64,000 nt of DNA, from contig NZ_JXXV01000011.1 of NCBI RefSeq assembly GCF_000967545.1, forward strand, positions 124,001-188,000, written 5' to 3'. Within the stretch, counting starts at the first letter, position 1. The number at the start of each line of letters is the position of its first letter. Positions 55,260 to 64,000 of the stretch are shown one piece after another. The notes under the pieces are model-generated. The model searched no databases. It was not told where the DNA came from and saw nothing but the letters and a program-made list of their open reading frames with translations. This DNA is from Vibrio galatheae. GTDB taxonomy: Bacteria > Pseudomonadota > Gammaproteobacteria > Enterobacterales > Vibrionaceae. The position numbers and the translations under genes were made by a program.

Positions 55260-55313
55260 TTAGTATAGATTCTAGATAGCTCGTTCCTCACTTCTGAAAT
55301 GACAGAATGTAAA
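55260..55313. repeat. Dispersed intergenic repeat, copy C (short form)
   Basis: AGATTCTAGATAGCTCGTTC followed by CTCACTTCTGAAATGACA resembles the right half of copy A at about 2440-2478. It lies between the convergent DUF1338 and crp genes. Confidence 0.5.
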
Positions 55314-55314
55314 A

Positions 55315-55363
55315 TAACAAAAAAGCCACCAATGTTCCCACTGGTGGCTTTTGAATTTTTATC
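55315..55363. terminator. Bidirectional terminator between the DUF1338 gene and crp
   Basis: A perfect 11-bp stem (AAAAGCCACCA / TGGTGGCTTTT) with a ten-base loop is flanked by A-rich sequence on the left and T-rich on the right. It can end transcripts from both converging genes. Confidence 0.88.
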
Positions 55364-55376
55364 TGTTAATCGAAAA

Positions 55377-56009
55377 TTAACGCGTACCGTAAACTACGAT
55401 AGTTTTGCCGTGCGCAGAAATTAGGTTCTGCTCTTCTAGCATCTTCAGGATACGACCAACAGTCTCTCGAGAACAGCCAACGATCTGACCAATCTCTTGA
55501 CGAGTGATCTTAATCTGCATGCCGTCTGGGTGAGTCATTGCATCTGGTTGCTTCGCTAGGTTAAGTAGCGTTTGAGCAATACGACCTGTTACGTCTAAGA
55601 AGGCTAAGTCACCTACTTTTTGGCTAGTCACTTGTAGGCGGCTGGCCATTTGCGCAGAAAGGCGCATTAGGATGTCTGGGTTTACTTGGATTAGCTGACG
55701 GAATTTCTTAAACGAAATTTCTGCTACTTCACAAGGAGATTTAGCACGAACCCATGCGGTACGCTCTTGGTCTTCTTCGAATAGACCAAGTTCACCGATA
55801 AAGTCACCTTGGTTTAGGTAAGAAAGGATCATCTCCTTACCTTCTTCGTCTTTAATAAGAACCGCTACTGAACCTTTAACGATGTAGTACAAGGTTTCAG
55901 CTTTTTCGCCCGCGTGAATTAGCGTGCTTTTTGAAGGGTACTTATGAATATGACAATGTGAAAGAAACCACTCTAATGTAGGGTCGGTTTGAGGTTTACC
56001 TAGAACCAT
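55377..56009 (-). CDS. crp: cAMP receptor protein CRP
   Basis: CRP is the global cAMP-dependent activator of carbon-use and, in vibrios, virulence and competence genes. The 210-residue protein is nearly the E. coli sequence: [20 protein letters not shown], the cAMP-binding loop [19 protein letters not shown] and the recognition helix [14 protein letters not shown]. The length is exact for the family. It ends at a bidirectional terminator and follows prkB on the same strand. Confidence 0.99.
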   Translation of the reverse strand: MVLGKPQTDPTLEWFLSHCHIHKYPSKSTLIHAGEKAETLYYIVKGSVAVLIKDEEGKEMILSYLNQGDFIGELGLFEEDQERTAWVRAKSPCEVAEISFKKFRQLIQVNPDILMRLSAQMASRLQVTSQKVGDLAFLDVTGRIAQTLLNLAKQPDAMTHPDGMQIKITRQEIGQIVGCSRETVGRILKMLEEQNLISAHGKTIVVYGTR

Positions 56010-56201
56010 AATATCTCACTTCCTCTGCAGGGTACGCTTGCTGCTTTCCATATTTTAGCTAAGCCTGAATCAAGGCTTACTAGGATAAGAGCACTTTACT
56101 AATGCTGCAAGCAACTTATGTTTCGGTTTGAAATAGTATCCTTTTTCGAAAACGATTTCTTGATTTTAATCGGGTCGAATAGGGGTTTTACTACGCAAAA
56201 C

Positions 56202-56217
56202 TGTGCACATGATCACG
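56202..56217 (-). promoter_or_regulatory. Candidate CRP site upstream of crp
   Basis: TGTGC-ACATGA-TCACG matches TGTGA-N6-TCACA at 8 of 10 positions, about 200 bases before the crp start. CRP autoregulation is known in E. coli; here this is a sequence match only. Confidence 0.4.
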
Positions 56218-56250
56218 GTATGAAAAGTAATCGTGTTCTACCTGTGAGTC

Positions 56251-57120
56251 TTAGCCAATTTTTCCCATTTCAATCAACTGTTGAAGAATGGGGCGCATAA
56301 TGAGTTCCATCGCAAAACTCATCTTTCCACCAGGGACTACAATCGTGTTATGGCGCGACATAAACGAGCCGTCAATCATTGCCAATAGGTAGGGATAATC
56401 GACGTTTTTAATCCCACGTAATCGGATCACGACAAAGCTTTCATCCAAGCTCGGGATGCCTTTGGCGTTAAGCGGGTTGGAGGTGTCTACGGTAGGAACA
56501 CGCTGAAAGTTAATATGAGTGCGAGAAAATTGTGGTGTAATGTAGTTAAGGTAGTCATCCATCGAGCGTACGATAGAATCCATCACAGCCTCTCGCGAGT
56601 GACCGCGGTCGCGAGTATCGCGGACAAACTTTTGGATCCACTCTAAGTTAACAATCGGCACCATGCCGATGAGAAAATCGACATGTTGTGCGACGTTCAC
56701 TTCACCATCGACAACGCCACCATGCAAACCTTCATAAAACAAGACATCGGAGTTTTCTGGTAGATCTTGCCACGGCGTAAAGGTCCCCGGCATTTGGTTA
56801 TAGGGTACTGCTTCATCAAAGGTGTGTAGATAACGTCGAATCTGACCTGTACCATCTTGGCCGTACTTGCGGAAGAACTCTCCCAGACCATTAAAGTCGT
56901 TGGCTTGTGGGCCAAAATAACTGATGTGACGACCTTGCTCGCGTGCTTTGCGAATTTCGACATCCATTTCTGGACGAGTAAAACGGTGGAAGCTATCGCC
57001 TTCAACCCACGCGGGTTTGACATTCATCATGTTGAACATCTTGCGAAACGCTTCTGACGTTGTGGTGGTGCCTGCTCCTGATGAGCCGGTCACGGCAATA
57101 ATTGGGTGTTTTGCTGACAT
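56251..57120 (-). CDS. prkB: Phosphoribulokinase-like protein PrkB
   Basis: The 289-residue P-loop kinase has GSSGAGTTTT, EGDSFHRF and a large phosphoribulokinase/uridine-kinase domain (FYEGLHGGVVDG). No Calvin-cycle enzymes are nearby, so its true substrate is unknown, as for E. coli PrkB. The start at 57120 (MSAKHPIIAVTG) gives the E. coli length; an in-frame ATG at 57150 adds 10 residues. It lies between yheU and crp. Confidence 0.94.
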   Translation of the reverse strand: MSAKHPIIAVTGSSGAGTTTTSEAFRKMFNMMNVKPAWVEGDSFHRFTRPEMDVEIRKAREQGRHISYFGPQANDFNGLGEFFRKYGQDGTGQIRRYLHTFDEAVPYNQMPGTFTPWQDLPENSDVLFYEGLHGGVVDGEVNVAQHVDFLIGMVPIVNLEWIQKFVRDTRDRGHSREAVMDSIVRSMDDYLNYITPQFSRTHINFQRVPTVDTSNPLNAKGIPSLDESFVVIRLRGIKNVDYPYLLAMIDGSFMSRHNTIVVPGGKMSFAMELIMRPILQQLIEMGKIG

Positions 57121-57210
57121 GACAAACCTTGTCTGTGAATAACAATCCATTAATCGAACACCACTATAACATGCTTTAGTGGTGAGTCACTGTATGCTAT
57201 TCGATATCTT

Positions 57211-57423
57211 TTAGAGCTGGCGTTTTAGTTGAATATCAACGGTTTCGTGTAATTCAGAGAACACGACAACAGCCTCACCGGACTCTAACTGAGTTCTTAT
57301 TTGATCTATTTTGTCTTGCAAAGAGATTTCGACATCACCGTAGTCGGTCCCTTCACGCAGAACAAATTCACGAATTAGGTTTTCAAGCGTATCTGGCTCA
57401 ATTTGTTGCCATGGAACGATCAT
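57211..57423 (-). CDS. yheU: YheU family protein
   Basis: The 70-residue acidic protein begins [20 protein letters not shown] and contains [11 protein letters not shown], diagnostic of the YheU family. Function unknown. It sits 36 bases after yheT and 90 bases before prkB, in the E. coli order. Confidence 0.95.
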   Translation of the reverse strand: MIVPWQQIEPDTLENLIREFVLREGTDYGDVEISLQDKIDQIRTQLESGEAVVVFSELHETVDIQLKRQL

Positions 57424-57459
57424 AAATACCTCATTATTTTATGATTGAATCGCAGGGTG

Positions 57460-58437
57460 TTAGCGCGAAACGGCCAAGCTTTCGTAATAAGCTGGCAGGG
57501 CTTCTTCGAGCCAAAACCTCGGTTTGAGTGCACTGCCCGCGACAAAACCGACATGACCACCTTGGTCAAACAGGCGATAGTCAATATTGTCTGGCAGCAC
57601 ATACTTGGGTATCACATCATCGGTCATAAACGGGTCGTCTTTGGCGTGAATGATCTGAGTGGGCAGTGTGATCTCTTTTAGGCGATGGATACCGGAACAG
57701 CGCTGGTAATAATCTTGTGCATCTTTAAAACCATGCAAGGGCGCAGTGATGAGATCATCAAACTCATACAGCTTAGTTACGCGCTTAATGTGTTGGTAGC
57801 TAAGCCCTAACTCACCTTTGAGCAGGTGATGTTTCTGCAAGGCACTTTTCTTGAGAGAAGAGAGCAAGTAGGTTTTATACAGCTTGGAAAAACCTTGTTC
57901 GATGCGCTCTGAACAGGCCGAAAGGTCGAGTGGTGCCGAAACGATAGTGGCCGCATCAAGTAAAGGCGCTTGGTTATATTGAGCTAAGTAGTTGGCTAAC
58001 ATATTGCCGCCTAGTGAGATACCTACCGCGACTTTGGTCTGGTTTGGCAATCGCTTATCAAGCTGCTCTAGGAAAAAGCGTGCATCTTCGACCTCGCCAG
58101 AGTGGTAAGCGCGCGCAAGTTTGTTCGGTTTACCGCTGCAGCCGCGAAAGTGCATCATCACCGACAACCAGCCCTGTTTCGCAAAGGCGTTCATCAGGCC
58201 ATTAGCATAAGGGCTGTAAAAGCAGCCTTCCAAACCATGAAAGAGAATAAAAATGGGTTTGCTTTGCGCTTCTTTGCTAGTGATATCTTCACTCCAAGCG
58301 ATATCGAGGAAATCACTATCAGGGGTATCTAAGGTCTGCCAAATCGGCTCAAACAAGGCTTTTTTGCGAATAAAGCGCGGCGCAAGCGTTTGTAGATGCG
58401 GGTTGGCTAATCCTTTAGCGGCAACGAAATGAGTCAT
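57460..58437 (-). CDS. yheT: Alpha/beta hydrolase YheT
   Basis: The 325-residue alpha/beta hydrolase has the oxyanion-region LFHGLEG, the nucleophile motif GISLGGNM, an Asp in HAKDDPFM and a His in GGHVGFV, so the triad is intact. The substrate is unknown; relatives act as esterases. It is cotranscribed with the TIGR02444 gene upstream (14-base gap) and with yheU. Confidence 0.94.
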   Translation of the reverse strand: MTHFVAAKGLANPHLQTLAPRFIRKKALFEPIWQTLDTPDSDFLDIAWSEDITSKEAQSKPIFILFHGLEGCFYSPYANGLMNAFAKQGWLSVMMHFRGCSGKPNKLARAYHSGEVEDARFFLEQLDKRLPNQTKVAVGISLGGNMLANYLAQYNQAPLLDAATIVSAPLDLSACSERIEQGFSKLYKTYLLSSLKKSALQKHHLLKGELGLSYQHIKRVTKLYEFDDLITAPLHGFKDAQDYYQRCSGIHRLKEITLPTQIIHAKDDPFMTDDVIPKYVLPDNIDYRLFDQGGHVGFVAGSALKPRFWLEEALPAYYESLAVSR

Positions 58438-58451
58438 AGGCGTTCCAGGGC

Positions 58452-58931
58452 TTATTGATTGGCGATATTGTCGATAGGGTCAGAGAACGCCGTGTAGAGC
58501 TGTTCACCTCCTAACTGACGGCAGTATCTTAATGTCAGGGGTTCTGCATGATTGACGGTTAGTTCAATACTGTTAATGCAATCGACCAGATCGGACTGCT
58601 GCTGCTTTTCGAGCTGCAACTCAAATTGGAGTGATTCACGATAGACAGTGTCTGGGAGATGAAACTTGAGCTTGCGGCGTAATTCTCGGTAATCATGCAG
58701 CAGGGTTTCTGAACGACCAAGACACTCTTCGACCTTACGCCAGTCCTGCTCTTTAAAGCAGACCTGCTGCTCGTCAAGCCACTTGAGCAGCAGAAGAAGA
58801 TTAACGTTGCCTTTGAAATGGTTTTGTAAGTGGAGGCACGCCTCTTTTACTTCTCGCACACTGTAGTATTGCAGGCTAAATTGCCACAAGCGCTCCAGCG
58901 TTAAAGAAATCGTGACGTGCTTTGAACTCAT
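58452..58931 (-). CDS. TIGR02444 family protein
   Basis: The protein of about 159 residues is helical, rich in Leu and Gln, and matches the TIGR02444 (DUF2390) family by its WQFSLQYYSVREVKEACL start. Function unknown. The ATG at 58929-58931 overlaps the yheS stop (ATGA), implying translational coupling; an in-frame ATG at 58985 would lie inside yheS. It is inserted between yheS and yheT relative to E. coli. Confidence 0.88.
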   Translation of the reverse strand: MSSKHVTISLTLERLWQFSLQYYSVREVKEACLHLQNHFKGNVNLLLLLKWLDEQQVCFKEQDWRKVEECLGRSETLLHDYRELRRKLKFHLPDTVYRESLQFELQLEKQQQSDLVDCINSIELTVNHAEPLTLRYCRQLGGEQLYTAFSDPIDNIANQ

Positions 58932-60850
58932 TGACTGTTGAACTCCTGCTCCATGTTCTCTAGCTCTTCCTGAAGAGCCATCCATTCCATTTCGATATCT
59001 TCTAGCGCACTCTTGCTGTCTGCCTGAACGGCTAATACTTGGTTAAGTTTAGCTTTATTTTCGGCATCATAAAGTGAGTTATCTGATAATTGGGTTTCTG
59101 CTTCCGCAAGTTTAGCGCCCAACTTATCCATTTTCTCTTCGAGTTTTGTCAGGTTTTTGCGAATTGGTGCCGTTTGTTTACGAAATTCTGCCTCACGACG
59201 TTTTTGGTCTTTTTTAGCCGCTGCGCTATTGAGCGAACTCTTTTCTGGTTGCTGAGCTTGAGCTTCACGACGCTCGGCTTTTTGCTGATCGGTCAGCCAT
59301 TTGTAGTAATCGTTAAGATCACCATCAAACGGTGCCACCTGACGGTCATGGACTAAATAGAGGTCATCAGTGGTCGCACGCAGCAAGTAGCGGTCGTGGG
59401 AAACAATCACCATAGCACCTTCAAAAGTCTGCAGCGCCATCGTTAATGCTTGACGCATATCGAGGTCAAGGTGGTTGGTCGGCTCATCGAGTAACAATAG
59501 GTTGGGCTTTTGCCACACAATGAGTGCCAAAACTAGACGGGCCTTTTCGCCACCTGAGAACGGAGCGACTTTTTCGAGCGCTTTGTCACCTTGGAAGCCG
59601 AAGCTGCCAAGATAATTACGCAGCTCCAGTTCGTTTTTATCCGGTGCGATTTGCATCATGTGCTGTAGCGGCGTTTCTTCTGGGTGCAAAGTCTCTAACT
59701 GATGCTGAGCAAAGTAACCAATTTTGACCCCTTGTGAATAGGTTAGATCGCCCCCTTGAGGTTTTAGCTCACGCGAAAGCAGCTTGATCAAGGTTGATTT
59801 ACCTGCGCCGTTACGACCGAGCAAACCAATGCGACTGCCTGGAACCAAATTGAGGCGAATTTTCTCAAGAATCAAATTGTCGTCGTAGCCTGCAGAAACC
59901 TCATCCATCATGATGATTGGGTTAGGCAAGGCGTTAGGCTCACGGAACTCGAAGCTGAAGGGGTTATCAAGCTGAGCAGGAAGTACTCTTTCCATTCGCT
60001 CTAAGGCTTTAATGCGACTTTGCGCCTGACGCGCTTTTGAGGCCTTGTAGCGGAAGCGATCGATGTAGCTTTGCATGTGCGACATCTGCTTCTGTTGCTT
60101 CTCATACTGCGCTTGTTGCAATATCAGTTTTTGTGCGCGCTGGTCTTCAAACGACGAGTAGTTGCCGGTGTATTCGTTGAGCTGCTGATTTTCAACGTGA
60201 ATGATACGGCCAACGATCGGGTCTAAAAAGTCGCGGTCGTGCGAGATCAACACCAAAGTGCCCGGATAGTTTTGTAACCAACGTTCTAGCCACATCACCG
60301 CATCCAGGTCTAAGTGGTTGGTTGGCTCATCGAGCAGCAAAAGATCGGATCGACATAACAGTGCCTGAGCAAGATTAAGACGCATGCGCCAACCACCAGA
60401 GAATTGGGTTAGATTCCAGCTCATTTGCTCTTGACTAAAACCTAGACCATCAAGCAGTTCAGCTGCGCGAGCGCGAATGCTATAACCGCCAATGGTTTCT
60501 ATTTTACCGTGGATTTCAGCAACCAGTGTGCCGTTGTCTTTTTGCTCTGCTGTCGCAAGATCAGCTTCAAGGCGGCGATATTCACGATCGCCATCAATGA
60601 CGTATTCTATGGCACTGCGCTCTAATGCAGGCGTTTCCTGTGCAACCCAAGCCAACTCCCAATGTGCGGGTTTACTAAAGTTACCCGCATCGATGGAAAG
60701 CTCGTCTTTAATCAAGGCAAACAGGGTCGACTTACCACAGCCGTTTTTGCCGACTAAACCGACTTTATCGCCCGGATGAATGGTTGCAGAGGCTTGCTCA
60801 AGAAGTGGTTTTCCACCACGGAGAAGCTGAATGCCAGAGAAGGTAATCAT
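58928..60850 (-). CDS. yheS: ABC-F ATPase YheS
   Basis: The 640-residue soluble protein has two ABC domains: Walker A GLVGKNGCGKSTL and GLLGRNGAGKSTL, signatures FSGGWRMRL and FSGGEKARL, and Walker B LLLLDEPTNHLDL twice. They are joined by a charged linker and followed by a coiled-coil C-terminal tail. ABC-F proteins act on the ribosome rather than as transporters. It heads the yheS-TIGR02444-yheT-yheU run. Confidence 0.96.
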   Translation of the reverse strand: MITFSGIQLLRGGKPLLEQASATIHPGDKVGLVGKNGCGKSTLFALIKDELSIDAGNFSKPAHWELAWVAQETPALERSAIEYVIDGDREYRRLEADLATAEQKDNGTLVAEIHGKIETIGGYSIRARAAELLDGLGFSQEQMSWNLTQFSGGWRMRLNLAQALLCRSDLLLLDEPTNHLDLDAVMWLERWLQNYPGTLVLISHDRDFLDPIVGRIIHVENQQLNEYTGNYSSFEDQRAQKLILQQAQYEKQQKQMSHMQSYIDRFRYKASKARQAQSRIKALERMERVLPAQLDNPFSFEFREPNALPNPIIMMDEVSAGYDDNLILEKIRLNLVPGSRIGLLGRNGAGKSTLIKLLSRELKPQGGDLTYSQGVKIGYFAQHQLETLHPEETPLQHMMQIAPDKNELELRNYLGSFGFQGDKALEKVAPFSGGEKARLVLALIVWQKPNLLLLDEPTNHLDLDMRQALTMALQTFEGAMVIVSHDRYLLRATTDDLYLVHDRQVAPFDGDLNDYYKWLTDQQKAERREAQAQQPEKSSLNSAAAKKDQKRREAEFRKQTAPIRKNLTKLEEKMDKLGAKLAEAETQLSDNSLYDAENKAKLNQVLAVQADSKSALEDIEMEWMALQEELENMEQEFNSQ

Positions 60851-61038
60851 AATCTTTTGCTTTGTCTTTACTCGTATTGCGACGAATAGTAGGGCACTTG
60901 ATGGGCGATGTCGATCATTGCGTTATTGCCACTAACAACGTATAACAAACTGATAACGATATATAACCTTCATATCCAACTGTTTTTTTGGTTTAGCAAT
61001 AAAATTAGATGCATGACATAAGGATTGGTGTCTAAGGA

Positions 61039-61626
61039 ATGCAGACTTTATCATCCAACAAGCCCAAAGTGTTGGTGCTCTATTCCCACCCGGAGTCGCA
61101 GGCTTCTGTGGCAAATCAAATGATGATCAAGAAGATTGAGTCGCTTGATCACGTTACTGTGCATGATCTTTATGCGCACTACCCCGATTTTTTTATTGAT
61201 GTTGCGGCTGAACAGAAATTGCTTAGCCAGCACGATGTGATTGTCTTTCATCATCCGCTGTATATGTATTCTTGTCCTGCTTTGCTTAAAGAGTGGTTAG
61301 ACAGAGTACTCAGTAAAGGTTTTGCCTTCGGTAAAGGGGAGGCGATGAAAGGTAAGTATTGGCGCAGTGTGATTACCACCGGCGGTAAGCAAGAGGCGTT
61401 TGGTAAAACCGGCTACAACCGCTACCCACTTGATGAAATCCTTCAGCCATTTGAGTTAACCGCAGCCTTGTGCCAAATGCATTGGATTGAGCCTTTGGTG
61501 CTCTATTGGGCGCGTAACGTTAGTGAGATGGAGCGTTATCAACACGCCGAAGATTATCGCCAGTGGCTGACCAACCCTATCCCTCAAGATTTACAGCAAA
61601 CCAGCGGAGGTGAGCATGGCGCTTGA
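61039..61626 (+). CDS. kefG: KefG-type ancillary NAD(P)H oxidoreductase
   Basis: KefG is a flavodoxin-fold quinone reductase-like protein needed for full activity of the KefB potassium efflux channel. The 195-residue protein has the flavodoxin-like [13 protein letters not shown] and [19 protein letters not shown]. It overlaps kefB by 11 bases. The AAGGA just before the ATG is unusually close, so translation may use the AAGGA some 15 bases upstream. Confidence 0.93.
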   Translation: MQTLSSNKPKVLVLYSHPESQASVANQMMIKKIESLDHVTVHDLYAHYPDFFIDVAAEQKLLSQHDVIVFHHPLYMYSCPALLKEWLDRVLSKGFAFGKGEAMKGKYWRSVITTGGKQEAFGKTGYNRYPLDEILQPFELTAALCQMHWIEPLVLYWARNVSEMERYQHAEDYRQWLTNPIPQDLQQTSGGEHGA

Positions 61627-63412
61627 GAGTGATTTCCTGCAAAGCAGTGTGATATTCCTTACCGCTGCTGTGGTAGCTGTCCCTTTGGCGCAGCGACTCG
61701 GCTTGGGCTCCGTTCTGGGCTACTTGTTAGCTGGGGTAGCGATTGGCCCGTGGGGATTAGGTTTAATCAGTGACGTTGAAGCTATTTTGCATTTTGCGGA
61801 ATTTGGCGTGGTGTTGCTGCTGTTCTTAATTGGATTGGAACTGAATCCGAAAAAGCTGCTGCAAATGAAAGGGCCGATATTAGGTCTTGGTGGCGCGCAA
61901 GTGGTGGTTACGACCTTGGTCTTAGCCTGTGTTGCCTACACCGTTGGCTCCACGTGGCAAACCAGTTTGATCATAGGTATGGGGTTGGCGCTCTCCTCGA
62001 CGGCGATAGCACTGCGGGTTATCGATGAGCAAGGACTCGCCGGCAGTGAAACCGGGCAGTCAGGCTTTGCAGTATTGCTCTTTCAAGACATCGCCGTGAT
62101 CCCTATGTTAGCAATATTACCAGTACTGGCTGGTAATACCGCGGGAAACTGGTTTGATGCGTTGTGGATGCTCGCTGGAGTAGGTGGCTTGCTGGTCGGT
62201 GGCCACTTCTTGTTGCGGCCACTGTTTCGCTATGTCGTTCTTAGTGGCGTCAGAGAGCTGTTTACGGTAGCGGCCTTACTGCTCGTTATCGGTATCGCTT
62301 TGTTAATGAAGTACCTCGGACTGTCTATGGCGTTGGGCACCTTCTTAGCTGGCGTACTGTTGGCTGAAAGTGAATATCGCCATGAATTAGAAATCGCCAT
62401 AGAGCCATTTAAAGGTCTGCTGCTTGGCTTGTTCTTTATTGCGGTGGGGATGGCGGTTAACCTAGGCTTAATTGCACTCGAACCTATTTTAGTGCTGTCG
62501 ACCGTTATTGGCCTTGTGGTGGTTAAAGGGATTATCTTGTATTTGCTTGCACGTGTTGCAGGCAGCAGTGCTAAAGCGCGCAGTAAAATGGCGGCGATAT
62601 TGAGCCAAGGCGGGGAGTTTGCCTTCGTTATCTTTACCGCGGCGAGCAGTGAAGGTCTGATTAATCAAGAACAAACCGCGTTTTTACTGGTGGTGGTCAG
62701 TTTATCTATGGTGACGACACCTTTGCTCTTGATGGCACAAAATAAATGGTACGCTCACGGTTTAAATGCCGAGACGAGTGAAGCGTTAAAAAGTGATGTG
62801 GTCAACAAGCAGCCACGCGTGATCATCGCGGGATTTGGTCGTTTTGGTCAAATTATCGGGCGCTTGATGTACGCCAACAAAATCAAGGTCACCGTACTGG
62901 AAAGCGATGCGAGCCAAATTCACCTGCTGCGCAAGTATGGCTATAAAGTGTTTTATGGTGATGCCACTCAGCTAGATTTATTGCGTGCCGCCGGCGCAGA
63001 TAAAGCCGAAGCCATGATTATCTGTACCGATTCACCTGATGAGATCGTGAAAATCATCGAGCTGTGCCAAACTCACTTCCCCGATCTAAAACTGCTTGCT
63101 CGGGCGAGAAGTCGCGTCGAGGCCTATCAACTATTGAGCCATGGTGTCGACAGCTACTCGCGAGAAACTTTCCTTGGCGCCTTGGATCTTGGTCGTCAAA
63201 CCTTAATTAAACTCGGCATGCACCCATATCAAGCCAAGCGAGCTGAGGCACATTTTAGAAAGCTTGATAATGCTATGCTCAAAGAGCTGCTTCCTCAGCA
63301 CAATAATGACAAACAACTGGCCCAAAGAGCGAAAGAGGCCCGTAAAGAACTGGAAGAGATATTTGGTCGAGAGCTAGAAAGTGATCAACAAGCCAAAAAC
63401 TTCTGGGAATAA
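61616..63412 (+). CDS. kefB: Glutathione-gated potassium efflux antiporter KefB
   Basis: KefB exports K+ in exchange for H+ when electrophiles form glutathione adducts. The protein of about 598 residues has a 12-13-helix CPA2 antiporter domain (residues 1 to about 380) with the ion-site region [14 protein letters not shown]. The RCK/TrkA-N domain (from about 400) starts [18 protein letters not shown] and contains [16 protein letters not shown] and [15 protein letters not shown]. The ATG at 61616 follows GGAGG by 5 bases and is preferred over the GTG at 61610. Confidence 0.95.
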   Translation: MALESDFLQSSVIFLTAAVVAVPLAQRLGLGSVLGYLLAGVAIGPWGLGLISDVEAILHFAEFGVVLLLFLIGLELNPKKLLQMKGPILGLGGAQVVVTTLVLACVAYTVGSTWQTSLIIGMGLALSSTAIALRVIDEQGLAGSETGQSGFAVLLFQDIAVIPMLAILPVLAGNTAGNWFDALWMLAGVGGLLVGGHFLLRPLFRYVVLSGVRELFTVAALLLVIGIALLMKYLGLSMALGTFLAGVLLAESEYRHELEIAIEPFKGLLLGLFFIAVGMAVNLGLIALEPILVLSTVIGLVVVKGIILYLLARVAGSSAKARSKMAAILSQGGEFAFVIFTAASSEGLINQEQTAFLLVVVSLSMVTTPLLLMAQNKWYAHGLNAETSEALKSDVVNKQPRVIIAGFGRFGQIIGRLMYANKIKVTVLESDASQIHLLRKYGYKVFYGDATQLDLLRAAGADKAEAMIICTDSPDEIVKIIELCQTHFPDLKLLARARSRVEAYQLLSHGVDSYSRETFLGALDLGRQTLIKLGMHPYQAKRAEAHFRKLDNAMLKELLPQHNNDKQLAQRAKEARKELEEIFGRELESDQQAKNFWE

Positions 63413-63429
63413 TTGAGTGAAATAAAGAA

Positions 63430-63624
63430 ATGAAAAAAAGATTTATTGCTGGTGCTAGCTGTCCTAAGTGTTCTGCCCAAGACACGTTACGCTGGTGGAT
63501 AGAGAATAATATTGAGTTAGTAGAGTGTGTTGAATGTGGTCATCAAGATCAACGTCAGCCTCAGTCTGTAGAAAAAACCGAACATAGCGGTCAAGAAATG
63601 ATCGGCATTTTTAAGCCCGATTGA
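63430..63624 (+). CDS. yheV: YheV family zinc-ribbon protein
   Basis: The 64-residue protein starts MKKRFIAGASCPKCSAQD and has two Cys pairs (CPKC, CVEC) forming a zinc ribbon, the YheV/DUF2387 pattern. It lies between kefB and slyD, as in E. coli. Function unknown. Confidence 0.94.
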   Translation: MKKRFIAGASCPKCSAQDTLRWWIENNIELVECVECGHQDQRQPQSVEKTEHSGQEMIGIFKPD

Positions 63625-63672
63625 TTGTGTTTCTATAAATGATCCCCATAATACCCCCAATAGTAAGTTTGC

Positions 63673-63693
63673 AGACCTTAACTCAGGTCTTTT
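63673..63693 (+). terminator. Weak terminator between yheV and slyD
   Basis: A 6-bp stem (AGACCT / AGGTCT) with a six-base loop is followed by TTTG. It may only partly stop transcription. Confidence 0.5.
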
Positions 63694-63711
63694 GTTCTCC
63701 TTGGAGTAAAT

Positions 63712-64000
63712 ATGAAAATTGAAAAGAACGTAGTTGTAAGCCTTGCTTACCAAGTGAAGTTGGAAGACGGTGTTGTTGTTGATCAGTCTACAACTGATGC
63801 GCCACTAGATTACCTACACGGCAACAATAACCTAATCACTGGTCTGGAAACGGCACTAGAAGGTAAGGAAGCGGGCGCTAAGTTCTCAGTGACGGTTTCT
63901 CCAGAAGAAGCATACGGTGAACACAACGATGCACTTGTACAACGTGTTCCTGCCAATGTATTCCAAGGTGTAGAGCAAATTGAAGTGGGTATGCGCTTCC
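63712..64000 (+). CDS. slyD: FKBP-type peptidyl-prolyl isomerase SlyD (truncated by window edge)
   Basis: SlyD is a prolyl isomerase and chaperone that also delivers nickel. The first 96 residues are present: MKIEKNVVVSLAYQVK, LDYLHGNNNLITGLE and SPEEAYGEHND, covering the split FKBP domain and the inserted flap. The His-rich metal-binding tail lies beyond the window. TTGGAG precedes the ATG. Confidence 0.96.
   Translation, partial: MKIEKNVVVSLAYQVKLEDGVVVDQSTTDAPLDYLHGNNNLITGLETALEGKEAGAKFSVTVSPEEAYGEHNDALVQRVPANVFQGVEQIEVGMRF

Noticed and set aside
56251..57120. prkB as evidence for a Calvin cycle
   Set aside because: PrkB is a conserved neighbour of crp in non-autotrophic bacteria, and no RuBisCO or other cycle genes are in the window.

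Overview
The window is a stretch of chromosome from a gammaproteobacterium of the genus Vibrio (or a very close relative). The protein sequences are of Vibrio type (HU-alpha, Fis, DusB, AccBC, CRP, PurHD). Gene order matches several conserved gammaproteobacterial blocks: yjaG-hupA-yjaH-purDH, fis-dusB-prmA, aroQ-accBC, and slyD-yheV-kefBG-yheSTU-prkB-crp-argD-pabA. The intergenic gaps hold short dispersed repeats of the kind common in vibrios. No phage, integron, insertion sequence, CRISPR array, rRNA or tRNA was seen. The window is almost entirely core chromosome.

Layout. 1-5 kb: a uracil-DNA-glycosylase-like protein, a D-2-hydroxyacid dehydrogenase, YjaG, a CNNM/CBS membrane protein, HU-alpha and a DUF1481 lipoprotein. 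5-8.8 kb: purD and purH (minus), with a divergent zntR. 8.8-15 kb: a diguanylate cyclase, then dusB-fis, prmA and aroQ-accB-accC. 15-29 kb is an acetate-use region: acs, an exonuclease/CBS-nucleotidyltransferase pair, an MFS carrier, a CrbS-type kinase fused to an SSS transporter domain, a two-subunit sodium:solute symporter, MarC and a CrbR-type regulator. 29-31 kb: dsbD.

31-43 kb is an arginine, carbamoyl-phosphate and aspartate region on the minus strand: an ArgR paralogue, pyrBI behind a leader-peptide attenuator, an ornithine carbamoyltransferase, carbamate kinase, arginine deiminase, a YfcC-type transporter, a Dcu-type transporter and aspartase. Operator-like sequences tie it together. 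These are tandem ARG boxes before argR and before yfcC, a consensus FNR box next to the second pair, and a PurR-like box over the pyrBI promoter. 43-48 kb: an HD-GYP response regulator with an altered HD motif, FxsA and a large secreted nuclease of the ExeM/Xds type.

48-55 kb: pabA, a sulfide:quinone-reductase-like flavoprotein with a palindrome at its start, and the arginine succinyltransferase genes argD/astC-astA-astD followed by a DUF1338 gene. 55-64 kb: crp, prkB, yheU, yheT, a TIGR02444 gene, yheS, kefG, kefB, yheV and the first part of slyD, which runs off the window.

The window therefore carries enzymes of two arginine-degradation routes: the arginine deiminase route, which yields ATP and carbamoyl phosphate, and the AST route, which yields glutamate and succinate. 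The same arginine-region locus also holds carbamoyl-phosphate-consuming enzymes. The strongest new points are regulatory: the pyrL attenuator, the FNR plus ARG-box region before yfcC, the divergent second ArgR, and a 12-base motif shared by the acs and symporter upstream regions. I found no clear candidate for an entirely new multi-gene system.
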